A DNA stretch of 64,000 bases, from contig NZ_BQYL01000001.1 of assembly GCF_023706045.1 (NCBI RefSeq), positions 868,001-932,000 of the forward strand, given 5' to 3'. The position numbers and the translations under genes are program-made. Shown here piece by piece: positions 8,911-17,609 of the stretch. This stretch comes from Kangiella sp. TOML190 (GTDB lineage: Bacteria > Pseudomonadota > Gammaproteobacteria > Enterobacterales > Kangiellaceae). The notes beneath the pieces are model-generated. The model worked only from the letters and a program-made list of their open reading frames with translations. It was not told where the DNA came from and made no database searches. Position 1 is the stretch's first letter; each line of letters begins with the position of its first letter.

Positions 8911-9698
8911 TACTTAGCTCGCTTAAGACTCGACTTGTTAAAGTCTTTGTCCGTTAGACCAACATTGAACTGATATTCGCCCCAGTCAATGGTAGTGCTT
9001 TTACCCGTCTGAACATTTTCCATGACCTGTTTATGGGCGCGCCAGAATTTATCCAGATACAATTTAAGATCGCTAAAGGTCATGACCTTTAACAGCTTGC
9101 CCTGCTTATCAAAATATTCAATTTTGCGTACTCGGTAATGATCTTGATCGATCCAAGAAATTGATTTGCTATAACCCGAGTTTTTATATTGCGGGTAAAG
9201 TTCAGTGACGAATACCTTATCGCCTTCGATTTCATCTTCGCGCAAAAATTTGTAGCTGTATTTTTCTACTTCAAAGGAGGTTAAGTCTTCGTTAGCAAAT
9301 TCACTGCCCATCCAAGGGCCAGATTTGTTGGAGGAAGAAATACGCTTTACGCGCTTCAAAGCTGGCAAATAGAGCCATTGATCGTCATTACCTTGAATGT
9401 GGGTAAAGGACAAAAAGGCGGTGCCTTTAACGTCGCGTGGCTCATCAAAAATACTTAAACCCTTATCGCCATCGTCTTGTACTTCCAAAGATTTCGAGCG
9501 CACTTTGCGAATCGTCTCGCGGCCTGCCTTGTTGCGCAAAGTCATGGTCATGCTCGCTTCGCTATCGCCCCAGCCGACGTTACGCGCCTTAGCTTCTTTG
9601 GCAATGGCCAGCCCTTTTTCTTCAGGCGTTTCGCTACTTACGCTATTAGTAGCAAGCAGTAGGCTTGAAAGGGTTAATAATATCACTGCGGGTTTCAT
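8910..9698 (-). CDS. Outer-membrane lipoprotein-sorting (LolA-like) protein, exporter partner
   Basis: A 262-aa periplasmic protein with a Sec signal peptide (hydrophobic stretch at about residues 3-17, cleavage near SVSS). The rest fits the LolA-like beta-barrel family (PF17131 type): LYLPALKRVKRISSSNKSGP near residue 110, then GSEFANEDLTSFEVEKY, are family hallmarks. Such proteins are repeatedly found next to MMPL/RND exporters and probably carry a hydrophobic cargo across the periplasm. The ATG overlaps the exporter stop by 4 bp (ATGA), indicating translational coupling. The cargo is not known from sequence. Confidence 0.88.
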   Translation of the reverse strand: MKPAVILLTLSSLLLATNSVSSETPEEKGLAIAKEAKARNVGWGDSEASMTMTLRNKAGRETIRKVRSKSLEVQDDGDKGLSIFDEPRDVKGTAFLSFTHIQGNDDQWLYLPALKRVKRISSSNKSGPWMGSEFANEDLTSFEVEKYSYKFLREDEIEGDKVFVTELYPQYKNSGYSKSISWIDQDHYRVRKIEYFDKQGKLLKVMTFSDLKLYLDKFWRAHKQVMENVQTGKSTTIDWGEYQFNVGLTDKDFNKSSLKRAK

Positions 9699-12238
9699 GC
9701 GTTTTCTCCAAGAGGTTGTGTCTTTGCAACTTGCTTGCTCGGTTTAAAGAGCATCAGCAATGGTGGCAATAGTAAGAAATCAATAATTAAAGCGGCGGCT
9801 AAAGTAATGGCGGTCATAATGCCCATTTCAGCGTTCATCACATAATGCGACATGCCCAAGACCAAGAAGCCGAGCACCAATACAATGGTAGTCACGGTCA
9901 GCGCCATCCCAACCGTCTGGAAGGCGTAGCGTACGGCTTGCGTTTGATCCATGCCTTTTTCGCGTCGCGCGCGCAGGTATTTACTTAAAAAGTGGACCGT
10001 ATCGTCGACCACAATACCCAAGGTCATGCCCATCACCACCGACAGCCCCATGCCAACTTGACCTTTAAAGATGCCCCAAATACCAAAAGCAACGGCCATA
10101 GGAATAATATTGGGGATCAAGCTTAATATTCCAAGTTTTACGGAACGTAGCGCCACGCCGAGGATAATCGAAATCAGCACCAACGCCAGCAAGGTGCCTT
10201 GGATCATGGAGTAAATATTGCGCTGCCCAACGTGTGAGAACATAATCGCGGGACTCGAGGCGGAAATTTCAAGTTGCGGCGCGTTTTGTTTGAACCAGTT
10301 AGCGAATTTATCTTCCAGTGCTATCACTTCGATGCTGGAAACATTTTTCAGCGATAACTGCATTCGAGTAGAAGATTTATCGCCATTAAGCTGATTATTC
10401 AGATCCATACCGCGTGGCAATGAAGTTTCATACATCAAAGTGTATTGAGCCGTAAGTTCGCGTACTCGAGTATCCAATTCAATATTTTCTTCATCTGGCT
10501 CAAGTAAAACTGCATTACAATTTTGCTGCAAGGATTGTTTTGGCAGGCTGTAACAATACGGCTTATCGCCATTCATACTTTTGTTCAGCCGCTTCATCAC
10601 ATCGCCATAAGACTGGACGTGTAACACTTCCGGCTGCTGCTTAGCAAAAGCGGCAAAATTTTCAATGATATCTAAGAAGCTTGATTCGTGAATGCCATCT
10701 TGCTGGCCAGTTTTAATGCTGTACAGCATCACATAAAGCCCTGTCAGATTGTCCGCGGTATAGTCAGAGTCGACCCGAAAATCGATGGTTTCATCAAAGT
10801 ATTTAACGAACTCATCGTTCAGCTCGTTATTGGGTAGAAAAGCGATAATGGCGATACTCAAGATTGTCATTACGGGCAATAAAGCTTTACGCTTAGTGAT
10901 CACAAAATCAGCCAGCTTATTCATGGCCTGACTTTCGCCTTTTTCCTTAGCCGCAGTTTTTACTGGCAAAATCATCATCAAGGCTGGTAAGAAAGTTACC
11001 GATAAGAAGAATGCCCAGCCTACCCCGATGGCGACCGTATTGCCCAGATCTCGCAGCGGCGGCACTTCACTAAAGTTCATGGTCATAAAGCCGATGATGG
11101 TGGTGATGCTGGTGAGGAAGATCGGCATCATATTAATCCGAATCGCTTCAACCATGGCATCATCTTTGGCCATACCGCGCCGCTTATTCTGTAAAAAGGT
11201 GACCAGTAAATGTACCGAATCGGCCACCGCCATAGTTGCCACAATAGTCGGTACCGAGAAAATCGGTCCGGTTAGATAAATCCCTACCCAACCCGCGCCG
11301 CCCATCGCTGCCACGATTGAAAAAACAATCACCAGCACGCTGCTAAAAGTACCGCTAATGCTGCGTAACATAAAAAATAAGGCTAGCGGGATCACCAAAA
11401 ACAGCATTAATGGCGTTAGGGTCAGCATGTCATTCATGCCGGTTTCAGAGAAGGCGTTGTTCATCATGATAACGCCAGTCATGCGTACTTCGATATTGGG
11501 ATCGCGCTCCATGATGCGCTGCTTTAAATCACGTGCGAAAACGGTAATTTCAGGAACGGCGGACATAACTTTACGTTGCATTTCCGCTTTAGCTTCGCCT
11601 TCTAAGCCTTCCACGTCCGGATCCGAGGGCGGCTGAACCGTGACGTTAATGGCGGTCACGGTTTTTTCTGGATTGATCATGCGGTTGATAATCTGTGGCT
11701 CATTGAGCAGAATTTGCGATAATTCTTCGAGCTGCTGTTCGGAAAGCGCATCGATCATTTCCGGCGTGACACCTTCATGTTCACACTCGCTGTCCATATC
11801 GACCGTTTTGTCAGGAATACACAGTAGCGCCCCGACCAACATATAGTCTTCGTCTTGGGGCGTGACCCAGGTATGTTGGTAGTTGGTGATGGAATCGACG
11901 CGAGTCACATAAGGGGTTTTCCAACCCTCTTCGGTGGCCCATTGAATGGTTTTTAAGGTCTGCTTGCTAAACACCTTGCCGTCTTTCGGGGTTAAGACAA
12001 ACATAACGTTATCGGCTTTATCGTAAGTATCTTGAATGTCCTCAAACGCCAACATTTGCGGATTATCTTCAGAGAAGAACACTCGATAATCTGTCTTAAT
12101 TTCTAATAACTTGCCGCCAAAAGCAGCTAAAAAGCTTAAAAGTAACGATAAAATTAAGACTAGCCACTTATTATTGACCACAAACCGCGCGAACCTAACG
12201 GTTCTGTTGGTTGCTTGATTGTTGTCCGCCTGTGCCAT
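9695..12238 (-). CDS. MMPL/RND-superfamily exporter
   Basis: An 847-aa inner-membrane transporter with the duplicated RND plan: one N-terminal helix (about residues 25-48), a large periplasmic loop, a bundle of five or six helices (about 275-440), a second lone helix (about 455-470), a second periplasmic loop, and a final bundle (about 680-830). Each bundle carries acidic residues in VADSVHLLVTF and VVDDTVHFLSKY, corresponding to the proton-relay helices of MMPL proteins. It belongs to the predicted-exporter group (COG1033) and is not a tripartite drug pump, since no membrane-fusion protein is present. It is first in the operon with the LolA-like protein and TetR, and likely moves lipid or hydrophobic molecules outward. 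Confidence 0.9.
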   Translation of the reverse strand: MAQADNNQATNRTVRFARFVVNNKWLVLILSLLLSFLAAFGGKLLEIKTDYRVFFSEDNPQMLAFEDIQDTYDKADNVMFVLTPKDGKVFSKQTLKTIQWATEEGWKTPYVTRVDSITNYQHTWVTPQDEDYMLVGALLCIPDKTVDMDSECEHEGVTPEMIDALSEQQLEELSQILLNEPQIINRMINPEKTVTAINVTVQPPSDPDVEGLEGEAKAEMQRKVMSAVPEITVFARDLKQRIMERDPNIEVRMTGVIMMNNAFSETGMNDMLTLTPLMLFLVIPLALFFMLRSISGTFSSVLVIVFSIVAAMGGAGWVGIYLTGPIFSVPTIVATMAVADSVHLLVTFLQNKRRGMAKDDAMVEAIRINMMPIFLTSITTIIGFMTMNFSEVPPLRDLGNTVAIGVGWAFFLSVTFLPALMMILPVKTAAKEKGESQAMNKLADFVITKRKALLPVMTILSIAIIAFLPNNELNDEFVKYFDETIDFRVDSDYTADNLTGLYVMLYSIKTGQQDGIHESSFLDIIENFAAFAKQQPEVLHVQSYGDVMKRLNKSMNGDKPYCYSLPKQSLQQNCNAVLLEPDEENIELDTRVRELTAQYTLMYETSLPRGMDLNNQLNGDKSSTRMQLSLKNVSSIEVIALEDKFANWFKQNAPQLEISASSPAIMFSHVGQRNIYSMIQGTLLALVLISIILGVALRSVKLGILSLIPNIIPMAVAFGIWGIFKGQVGMGLSVVMGMTLGIVVDDTVHFLSKYLRARREKGMDQTQAVRYAFQTVGMALTVTTIVLVLGFLVLGMSHYVMNAEMGIMTAITLAAALIIDFLLLPPLLMLFKPSKQVAKTQPLGENA

Positions 12239-12310
12239 GGGAGCTCTCTTTTATAAACTGTTATTTGCTGTTGTTAATAATCTTCTGCCAATATAAAGAT
12301 TAAATAACAA

Positions 12311-12324
12311 ACCAACTAGTCTGT
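12311..12324. promoter_or_regulatory. Candidate TetR operator in front of the exporter operon
   Basis: ACCAACTAGTCTGT is centred on the palindrome ACTAGT and has matching AC/GT ends, the general look of a TetR-family operator, though the arms are imperfect. It lies about 75 bp upstream of the exporter start. Read on the minus strand it sits beside TTGGTT, which may be part of a -35 region. Assignment to the operon's own TetR is inference. Confidence 0.35.
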
Positions 12325-12498
12325 CAATTGTCGCTTTAGCAGAATGTGAGCTAGTTTCAGAGGCTCCAAGTTGGAGAGGAAGTGGTGAGGTTCGAAAAAT
12401 GGCCGCACTCGATAAGCTAGGAAGTGTTGCTAAGCTTTTCTATGCTTGCGTTTTTAGTTAGGCTAATAGCATACAATGTGTCAAAAAATCTTAAACTT

Positions 12499-13041
12499 AT
12501 GAAAATCTTAGCTTTTTCCGGTAGCAATAGCGCCAGCTCTATCAATCAACAACTGATCCAGTACGTCAGTTCACAAATCCATAACCATTCGGTCACAGTG
12601 GCTAGCTTGCGCGATTATGAATTGCCCTTGTTTGGCGTGGATTTAGAAAAAGACATAACTCAGCCTAAAAATTCGCTCGCTTTTCGTACGTTAATGGACG
12701 AGCATGATGCTTTTATTATCAGCTGCCCTGAACATAACGGCAGTATGCCGACGGTGTTTAAAAACTTTATAGATTGGCAGTCGCGAAACCCCTTACAACA
12801 AGAAAACTTTAAGTTGTTTTGCAATAAACCGCTATTACTGTTAGCTACTTCGCCTGGTGCTCGCGGTGGCTTAACTAACCTCGAAAATTTGCTCAAGCTT
12901 ATGCCTTATTGGGGAGCCCAAGTGCGTGGTCATTTCAGCTTGCCAAGCTTTTTGGATAATTTTTCTGACGGAGAAGTGACTGGCCATTATCAAAAAGAAT
13001 TACAACAATTGGTGTTGGAATTTACTCAAAGCTTGGATTAA
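12499..13041 (+). CDS. NADPH-dependent FMN reductase family protein
   Basis: A 180-aa flavodoxin-fold oxidoreductase. MKILAFSGSNSASS opens the first strand and phosphate-binding loop; CPEHNGSMPTVFKNFIDW near residue 80 and LATSPGARGG near residue 117 are the FMN-site signatures of the NADPH-dependent FMN/azo/chromate reductase family. I place the start at the ATG at 12499, directly before the first beta strand; an upstream in-frame start at 12424 would add 25 residues with no counterpart in the family. The physiological electron acceptor cannot be deduced. The truncated DUF1415 copy follows only 5 bp after the stop. Confidence 0.88.
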   Translation: MKILAFSGSNSASSINQQLIQYVSSQIHNHSVTVASLRDYELPLFGVDLEKDITQPKNSLAFRTLMDEHDAFIISCPEHNGSMPTVFKNFIDWQSRNPLQQENFKLFCNKPLLLLATSPGARGGLTNLENLLKLMPYWGAQVRGHFSLPSFLDNFSDGEVTGHYQKELQQLVLEFTQSLD

Positions 13042-13046
13042 CTCTT

Positions 13047-13211
13047 ATGGACTCCGTAATAACAGCGACTCAATACTGGCTAGAGCAGACAGTGATTGGT
13101 TTCAACTTTTGTGCTTTTGCTAAGCGTGAATTAGTAAGAAATAGTATTGATTATCAAGTCAGCGATACTGTGCTGGCCGAAGAAGCGCTTTATCAATTGG
13201 TGGATGATTAA
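13047..13211 (+). pseudogene. Truncated second copy of the DUF1415 gene
   Basis: A 54-codon frame whose protein matches the first half-dozen motifs of the intact DUF1415 gene at 15595: GFNFCAFAKREL here against GFNFCPFAKREL there, followed by RNSIDYQVSDT in both. The similarity stops abruptly near 13205 and a stop codon follows at once, so about two thirds of the protein is missing. At the DNA level the copies differ at many third positions, so the duplication is not recent. It may be a remnant of the original gene or a partial duplication, and a functional peptide is unlikely. Confidence 0.85.
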
Positions 13212-13275
13212 GTGCAAATTCAGTGTGTAAGGCAGAGAAGTTTTCGATCTTATACAGTAGGTTGATAACGAGCAC

Positions 13276-14562
13276 CTAATCAAGATTAAGCTGGTCGAGA
13301 AAAGCTTCAGCAATATCCATTGATATCTTAGCGAAGTCCCAAAAGTGTTCAACATTGCTATTAATATTAACGGCAACCGCCATACGGTATTTAGGTAAAA
13401 CCATAAGCCAGCTTTGTGCACCTCGAGAAACCCCGCCGTGATTAGCATGCATAACTAACTCATGATGACCAATAGATGTATTGGCAATGCGCCAGCCTAT
13501 GGCATAGTTTTGAGCATTAACTTTACCGTCAGCTAGTCTTTGTGGTTGCAAGAAAAGCTGCTGTGTATTAAGACTAATAAAGTCAGTGTCGATAAATGCC
13601 GAAGCCAATTTAACCAGATCTGAGGAGGTGGCAGCAAAACCACCGCCAGGTAGTCGATGACTCAAATCCACCGGCCGCCATTTGCGAACTAGGTTTGGTT
13701 GATGATTGCGATTATCACGCTTATAACTGGTAGCAATATTAGTACCATCGGTAGAGGTTGTTGGGGCGATGATAACGTCAGTAATATTTAATGGCTCAAA
13801 AACTAAATCATCAACAAGTTTGAAATAACTTTTTTGTTCGACGGATTCCATAACCGCTCCTAATAACACTGTCCCCAAGGTTGAATACGAGAATTGACTA
13901 CCAGGTTGCGATAATAATTGAGCACTATCAAAAATTTCTAAAGCATCAATCATACTTTCATATGCTGTACTTAAAGTTATTGTTTTATAAAGGCCAAAAA
14001 GATCCGTATTTTCTTTGTAATGGGGCAGGCCAGAACTGTGAGAAGCTAGCATGCGTGGGGTAATGTATTGCCAAGCAGGGTTAGGTAAAGGTTTAATGTA
14101 GTGATCAACAGTATGATCCAAGTTGATCTTTCCAGCATCCACTAAACGAGCTAATGCGATTGAATTTATGGCTTTAGAAGTACTGCCAATACGAAATCGA
14201 CTATTTATAGTGATTGGCTTTTTTCCAGTAATGTCTTGCCAACCAGTAGCAGCAGCCCAAACAAGTTTGTTATCGATAGCAACGGCTACTGAAATAGCTG
14301 GACTATGAATAGTATTCTTATGATTGTCGATTAAATGAAGGGATTTTTGGGCGGCTTTTGTAAATCTAGTACCATACAGTTTTTCACTTAAAGGGTTCTT
14401 TTCTGGGAGCTGATGCCATCCCCAAAAAGGTAATGGCAATTTATCCTTATGAGCATAAAAGCTATAAATAGGCTGTAAAAACCAGACTACCATGATGATA
14501 ATAAGACTGAAAACTATGGTCTTCTTATATCTCAAAATATACATGTAATATTTCCTAATCAA
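13276..14562 (-). CDS. Serine hydrolase of the beta-lactamase / class C penicillin-binding family
   Basis: A 428-aa protein with an N-terminal membrane anchor or signal (hydrophobic residues about 15-35), so the catalytic domain is probably periplasmic. The active-site Ser is in GSTSKA near residue 127 (SxxK motif) and the second motif is YSTLG near 224 (YxN/YxS position). HANHGGVSRGAQSW near residue 374 fits the third (KTG-like, here HGG) region. These are features of PF00144 esterases, carboxypeptidases and beta-lactamase-like proteins; substrate is unknown. The start overlaps the stop of the upstream GlxA-type regulator by 4 bp, so the two form an operon. Confidence 0.88.
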   Translation of the reverse strand: MIRKYYMYILRYKKTIVFSLIIIMVVWFLQPIYSFYAHKDKLPLPFWGWHQLPEKNPLSEKLYGTRFTKAAQKSLHLIDNHKNTIHSPAISVAVAIDNKLVWAAATGWQDITGKKPITINSRFRIGSTSKAINSIALARLVDAGKINLDHTVDHYIKPLPNPAWQYITPRMLASHSSGLPHYKENTDLFGLYKTITLSTAYESMIDALEIFDSAQLLSQPGSQFSYSTLGTVLLGAVMESVEQKSYFKLVDDLVFEPLNITDVIIAPTTSTDGTNIATSYKRDNRNHQPNLVRKWRPVDLSHRLPGGGFAATSSDLVKLASAFIDTDFISLNTQQLFLQPQRLADGKVNAQNYAIGWRIANTSIGHHELVMHANHGGVSRGAQSWLMVLPKYRMAVAVNINSNVEHFWDFAKISMDIAEAFLDQLNLD

Positions 14563-15509
14563 AATTGTTGTTGGTATAAACTTGGATTAATCGAAAATTT
14601 TCGTTCAAAAGCACGGCGAAAACTATCTGCAGAATTAAAACCAACCTTTAGGGCAATTTGTTCGACCGTGAACTGTTTATTGCTAAGAAGAATACGAGCT
14701 TGATCCAAGCGTATGGATTCTAAATACTTAGCAGGGGTTGTTTTAAAAGTAGATTTAAAGACGCGATTAAACTGCCTAAGACTTAAACCAAAGTGTTCAG
14801 CTAGGTTTGCTACATTAATAGGTTCGCTTATATTCTTTAAAAGCCAATTAGGTAAATTTGCTAGACGCCCTTTCGCATTGACTTGATGTTTTAATGGGTC
14901 GGAGAATTGACTTTGATCACCAGGACGTTTCATATAAACGACTAGCTGTCTAGCAACTGAGTTTGCGATGGATGATCCTAAATCTCGTTCAATTAAAGCA
15001 AGTGATAAATCAATTCCTGCGGTAACTCCGGCGGATGACCAAACTTTGCCTTGCTGTAGATACAAGGCTTTACAGTTGAGTGTTACATCAGGGTATTCTT
15101 TGCTAAAATCATTTTCATGATCCCAATGGGTGGTAACGCTAAATCGTGTTGGAAGATTAAGAGCTGCTAATAAAAAAGCGCCAGTACAAATGCTAACAAG
15201 TCGCTCAGTATCTGTAGCAAGCCTTTCAAGTTGCGCTAGATCTCTAGTTGAAAGCCTATCTTTTCTAGCGCCACTACCGCCACAGAATACTAAAGTATCG
15301 AGATTAGAAATTTGATAGATACTCTTGTCTACTTGCAATTGAATGCCAGATTCCGAAGTAACTTTACCGCTTTTTATGCTGCAAAGAGTAAGGCGATATT
15401 GCGGCCCCGCGATTTGGTTGGCGGCAGCAAAGGATTCTAAAGGGCCAAATAGATCTAAAGGTTGAAATTCGTTAACAATGAAAAAAGCAATATGGTGTAG
15501 CTTACTCAT
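14559..15509 (-). CDS. GlxA-type transcriptional regulator (DJ-1/PfpI domain plus AraC HTH)
   Basis: A 316-aa regulator. The N-terminal half (about 1-190) is a DJ-1/PfpI-like fold with the nucleophile-elbow region SICTGAFLLAAL; the C-terminal 100 residues are an AraC/XylS double helix-turn-helix (LAEHFGLSLRQFNRVFKSTF and VEQIALKVGFNSADSFRRAF). The domain layout matches GlxA and ArgR-like activators of Pseudomonas, which sense small metabolites. It is first in a two-gene operon with the serine hydrolase and likely regulates it. The pair separates the FMN reductase and truncated DUF1415 from the intact DUF1415, as if inserted there. Confidence 0.9.
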   Translation of the reverse strand: MSKLHHIAFFIVNEFQPLDLFGPLESFAAANQIAGPQYRLTLCSIKSGKVTSESGIQLQVDKSIYQISNLDTLVFCGGSGARKDRLSTRDLAQLERLATDTERLVSICTGAFLLAALNLPTRFSVTTHWDHENDFSKEYPDVTLNCKALYLQQGKVWSSAGVTAGIDLSLALIERDLGSSIANSVARQLVVYMKRPGDQSQFSDPLKHQVNAKGRLANLPNWLLKNISEPINVANLAEHFGLSLRQFNRVFKSTFKTTPAKYLESIRLDQARILLSNKQFTVEQIALKVGFNSADSFRRAFERKFSINPSLYQQQF

Positions 15510-15594
15510 GGGTTACAATTTGGTGTAATATTGATTATATATTAGCAATATTTACCGGCGACATAAATGACGCAAAACCTACAAATCGAGCCAT

Positions 15595-16143
15595 ATGAAA
15601 CAAGAAGCTAAAGCCATACAAGCCACCAAATATTGGTTATTAAAAACCGTTATTGGTTTTAACTTTTGCCCTTTTGCTAAGCGTGAATTAATTCGTAATA
15701 GCATCGACTATCAGGTCAGTGATACTTTGCAGACCGAAGATGCACTTTACCAATTGATGGAGGTGTTTAAACGGCTTGATCATCATAAAACTATTGAAAC
15801 CAGCTTGCTGATTTTCGAGCGAGGTTTTGCCAAGTTTGAAGACTATTTGGATCTACTGGATTACGCCAACCAACTGTTAGAACAGGAAGATTATACGGGC
15901 ATTTATCAAATCGCCAGTTTTCATCCGAATTATATTTTTGATGGCGTGGATCAAGATGATGCCAGTAATTACACTAACCGCTCGCCCTACCCGATATTAC
16001 ATATTCTCCGCGAAGCCAGTTTAGAAAAAGCCCTGCAACATCTTGAAAATCCGGAAGAAATACCCGAACGAAATATTAGTTTAGCGCAAGAAAAAGGCAC
16101 TAGGGTATTTGAAAAAGTTTTAGAGAAAGCATTTCATCAATGA
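15595..16143 (+). CDS. DUF1415 family protein
   Basis: A 182-aa cytoplasmic protein of a family widespread in proteobacteria but without known function. Conserved features include GFNFCPFAK near residue 21, the QIASFHPNYIFDG segment near 104, and NYTNRSPYPILHILRE near 126, rich in conserved polar and aromatic residues that look like an active site. It is intact, unlike the copy at 13047. Its last 7 bp overlap the end of the convergent RDD gene. Confidence 0.9.
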   Translation: MKQEAKAIQATKYWLLKTVIGFNFCPFAKRELIRNSIDYQVSDTLQTEDALYQLMEVFKRLDHHKTIETSLLIFERGFAKFEDYLDLLDYANQLLEQEDYTGIYQIASFHPNYIFDGVDQDDASNYTNRSPYPILHILREASLEKALQHLENPEEIPERNISLAQEKGTRVFEKVLEKAFHQ

Positions 16144-16793
16144 TTCGTTCTGACGACAACCGTGTTTGCAACAAAGTCGTGCAAGGCTCTATGTTTTTGA
16201 TTGAATAACATAGTTACTATTTCAAGTAAGTACCAAATAATAATTGAAATGGCGACTATAAAAAGTATGGAATTGGAGGTTTGTTCACTGAGATTAAAAA
16301 GTATGCTGACATAAGCAAATAGCATCAGTGTTAAGGGTACTATGTCACGCATAATAGCGTGTTTGTAGCTAATATTGGCTTCATCTTCGAAAGTAACAAT
16401 TTGAACTCCAGTAATCATTTTTCCCAGAGTTTGTCCTGAACACAAACTGTGCATTAAAATCGAGTAGACTACAAAAATAAAGTCATCGATTGCTTGAAAA
16501 AAGGTGTCAGAATAGTTTTCAGGCTTTAAAATGAACGAAAAGCAAATCCAAATTAGAACCGATAAAATTATACTATCGATAATAATTGCAAAAAACCTAG
16601 GCCAAAAAGTATTATATTTTAGTTCTTCGATGCTCGCTTTAGTTTCTGTTTCCGCACTTTCCCTTAGAGAGTAGTTTTTGATTTGTAAATCAATTTCCTT
16701 GGCTCGCTCAGGATAATTAGCTCGATCTATAGAATTTTTGGCTTGGTGAAGCTCTGCTAAAGAATACTTAGAATAATCAGGTTCCATTATCAT
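16137..16793 (-). CDS. RDD family membrane protein
   Basis: A 218-aa inner-membrane protein. Residues about 1-55 are a soluble helical region. Then comes the RDD domain: R and D in FWPRFFAIIIDSIILSVLIW at the first membrane segment, the GQTLGKMITGVQIV loop, two further hydrophobic stretches, and a C-terminal RALHDFVANTVVV. The R, D and D residues are all present. RDD proteins are proposed to act in ion or compatible-solute transport, but nothing here shows a substrate. It overlaps DUF1415 tail to tail. Confidence 0.88.
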   Translation of the reverse strand: MIMEPDYSKYSLAELHQAKNSIDRANYPERAKEIDLQIKNYSLRESAETETKASIEELKYNTFWPRFFAIIIDSIILSVLIWICFSFILKPENYSDTFFQAIDDFIFVVYSILMHSLCSGQTLGKMITGVQIVTFEDEANISYKHAIMRDIVPLTLMLFAYVSILFNLSEQTSNSILFIVAISIIIWYLLEIVTMLFNQKHRALHDFVANTVVVRTNH

Positions 16794-16827
16794 TTAATTG
16801 TTATATTTAATTACCATTTCAGTATAA

Positions 16828-17418
16828 CTATAAGATTCGGGATATGGAAGCTTGTAGGGTGGGCAAAACCTCACTTTCAAACCAAGGGTTATTTTTCAGC
16901 CAACGATTATTGCGCGGACTAGGGTGCGGTAGCGGCAATTGAGAAGGTAAATAATCTGCCCACTGCTGTACGATTTGAGTCAGGGTCATTTTCTTTTCAG
17001 GTTTTAAGTGCCAATCCATCGCATAGCGGCCAATGACCAAAGTGAGTTCTAGGTTTGGTAGCGTATCGAGTATGGGTTGGCGCCAAGTATCGGCACAGAT
17101 TGCTGGCGGCGGTCGGTCACCATTTTTTCCTTGCGCTTTGCTGTATGTTCCAGGAAAACAGAAAGCCATCGGAATAATCGCGAATTTGGTCTCATCGTAA
17201 AAGGTTGCTTGATCGACTCCCAGCCAATTGCGCAAACGTTCTCCGCTGGGATCGTCAAAGGGGCGATTTTTATGGTGCGTAATGCGTCCCGGTGCTTGCC
17301 CCGCAATTAAAATTTTAGCGTCGGGGTGACACTGTAAAATTGGGTTTGGCCCCAGCGGTAGCTGCTGGCACAGTTGGCAAGCTCGTACCCGTTGCAAAAG
17401 TGTGTCGTGTTTCGGCAT
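16828..17418 (-). CDS. Uracil-DNA glycosylase superfamily protein
   Basis: A 196-aa protein of the family that includes the DNA-repair enzymes removing uracil. The N-terminal RACQLC pair of cysteines, GQAPGRITHHKNRPFDDPSG near residue 40 (the water-activating and uracil-pocket motif) and the C-terminal HPSPRNNRW (DNA-intercalation motif, usually HPSP) are in the right order. Only one cysteine pair is evident, so iron-sulphur binding as in family 4 is doubtful. Actual activity on uracil is inference. Confidence 0.85.
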   Translation of the reverse strand: MPKHDTLLQRVRACQLCQQLPLGPNPILQCHPDAKILIAGQAPGRITHHKNRPFDDPSGERLRNWLGVDQATFYDETKFAIIPMAFCFPGTYSKAQGKNGDRPPPAICADTWRQPILDTLPNLELTLVIGRYAMDWHLKPEKKMTLTQIVQQWADYLPSQLPLPHPSPRNNRWLKNNPWFESEVLPTLQASISRIL

Positions 17419-17609
17419 TTGCTTAGCCTAATGCTAGCGGCTTGCTGGCGCAAGCTTGGTATGGAATTGCAGACAACTTTATCGCTTTTGGTACTTGTTC
17501 ACCCCATAAGCATTAAAAAAGTATTAGTATTATTAGCAGCTGTAGCAAGTTTGGGGCGATACTTTAGGCTGAGATAACAATATCTTAATAACGGAAAAGG
17601 TAATTTGAT

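Noticed and set aside
9695-12238. Hopanoid transporter HpnN or tripartite drug efflux pump
   Set aside because: No hopanoid genes, membrane-fusion protein or outer-membrane channel are nearby; the LolA-like partner points to the general MMPL group.
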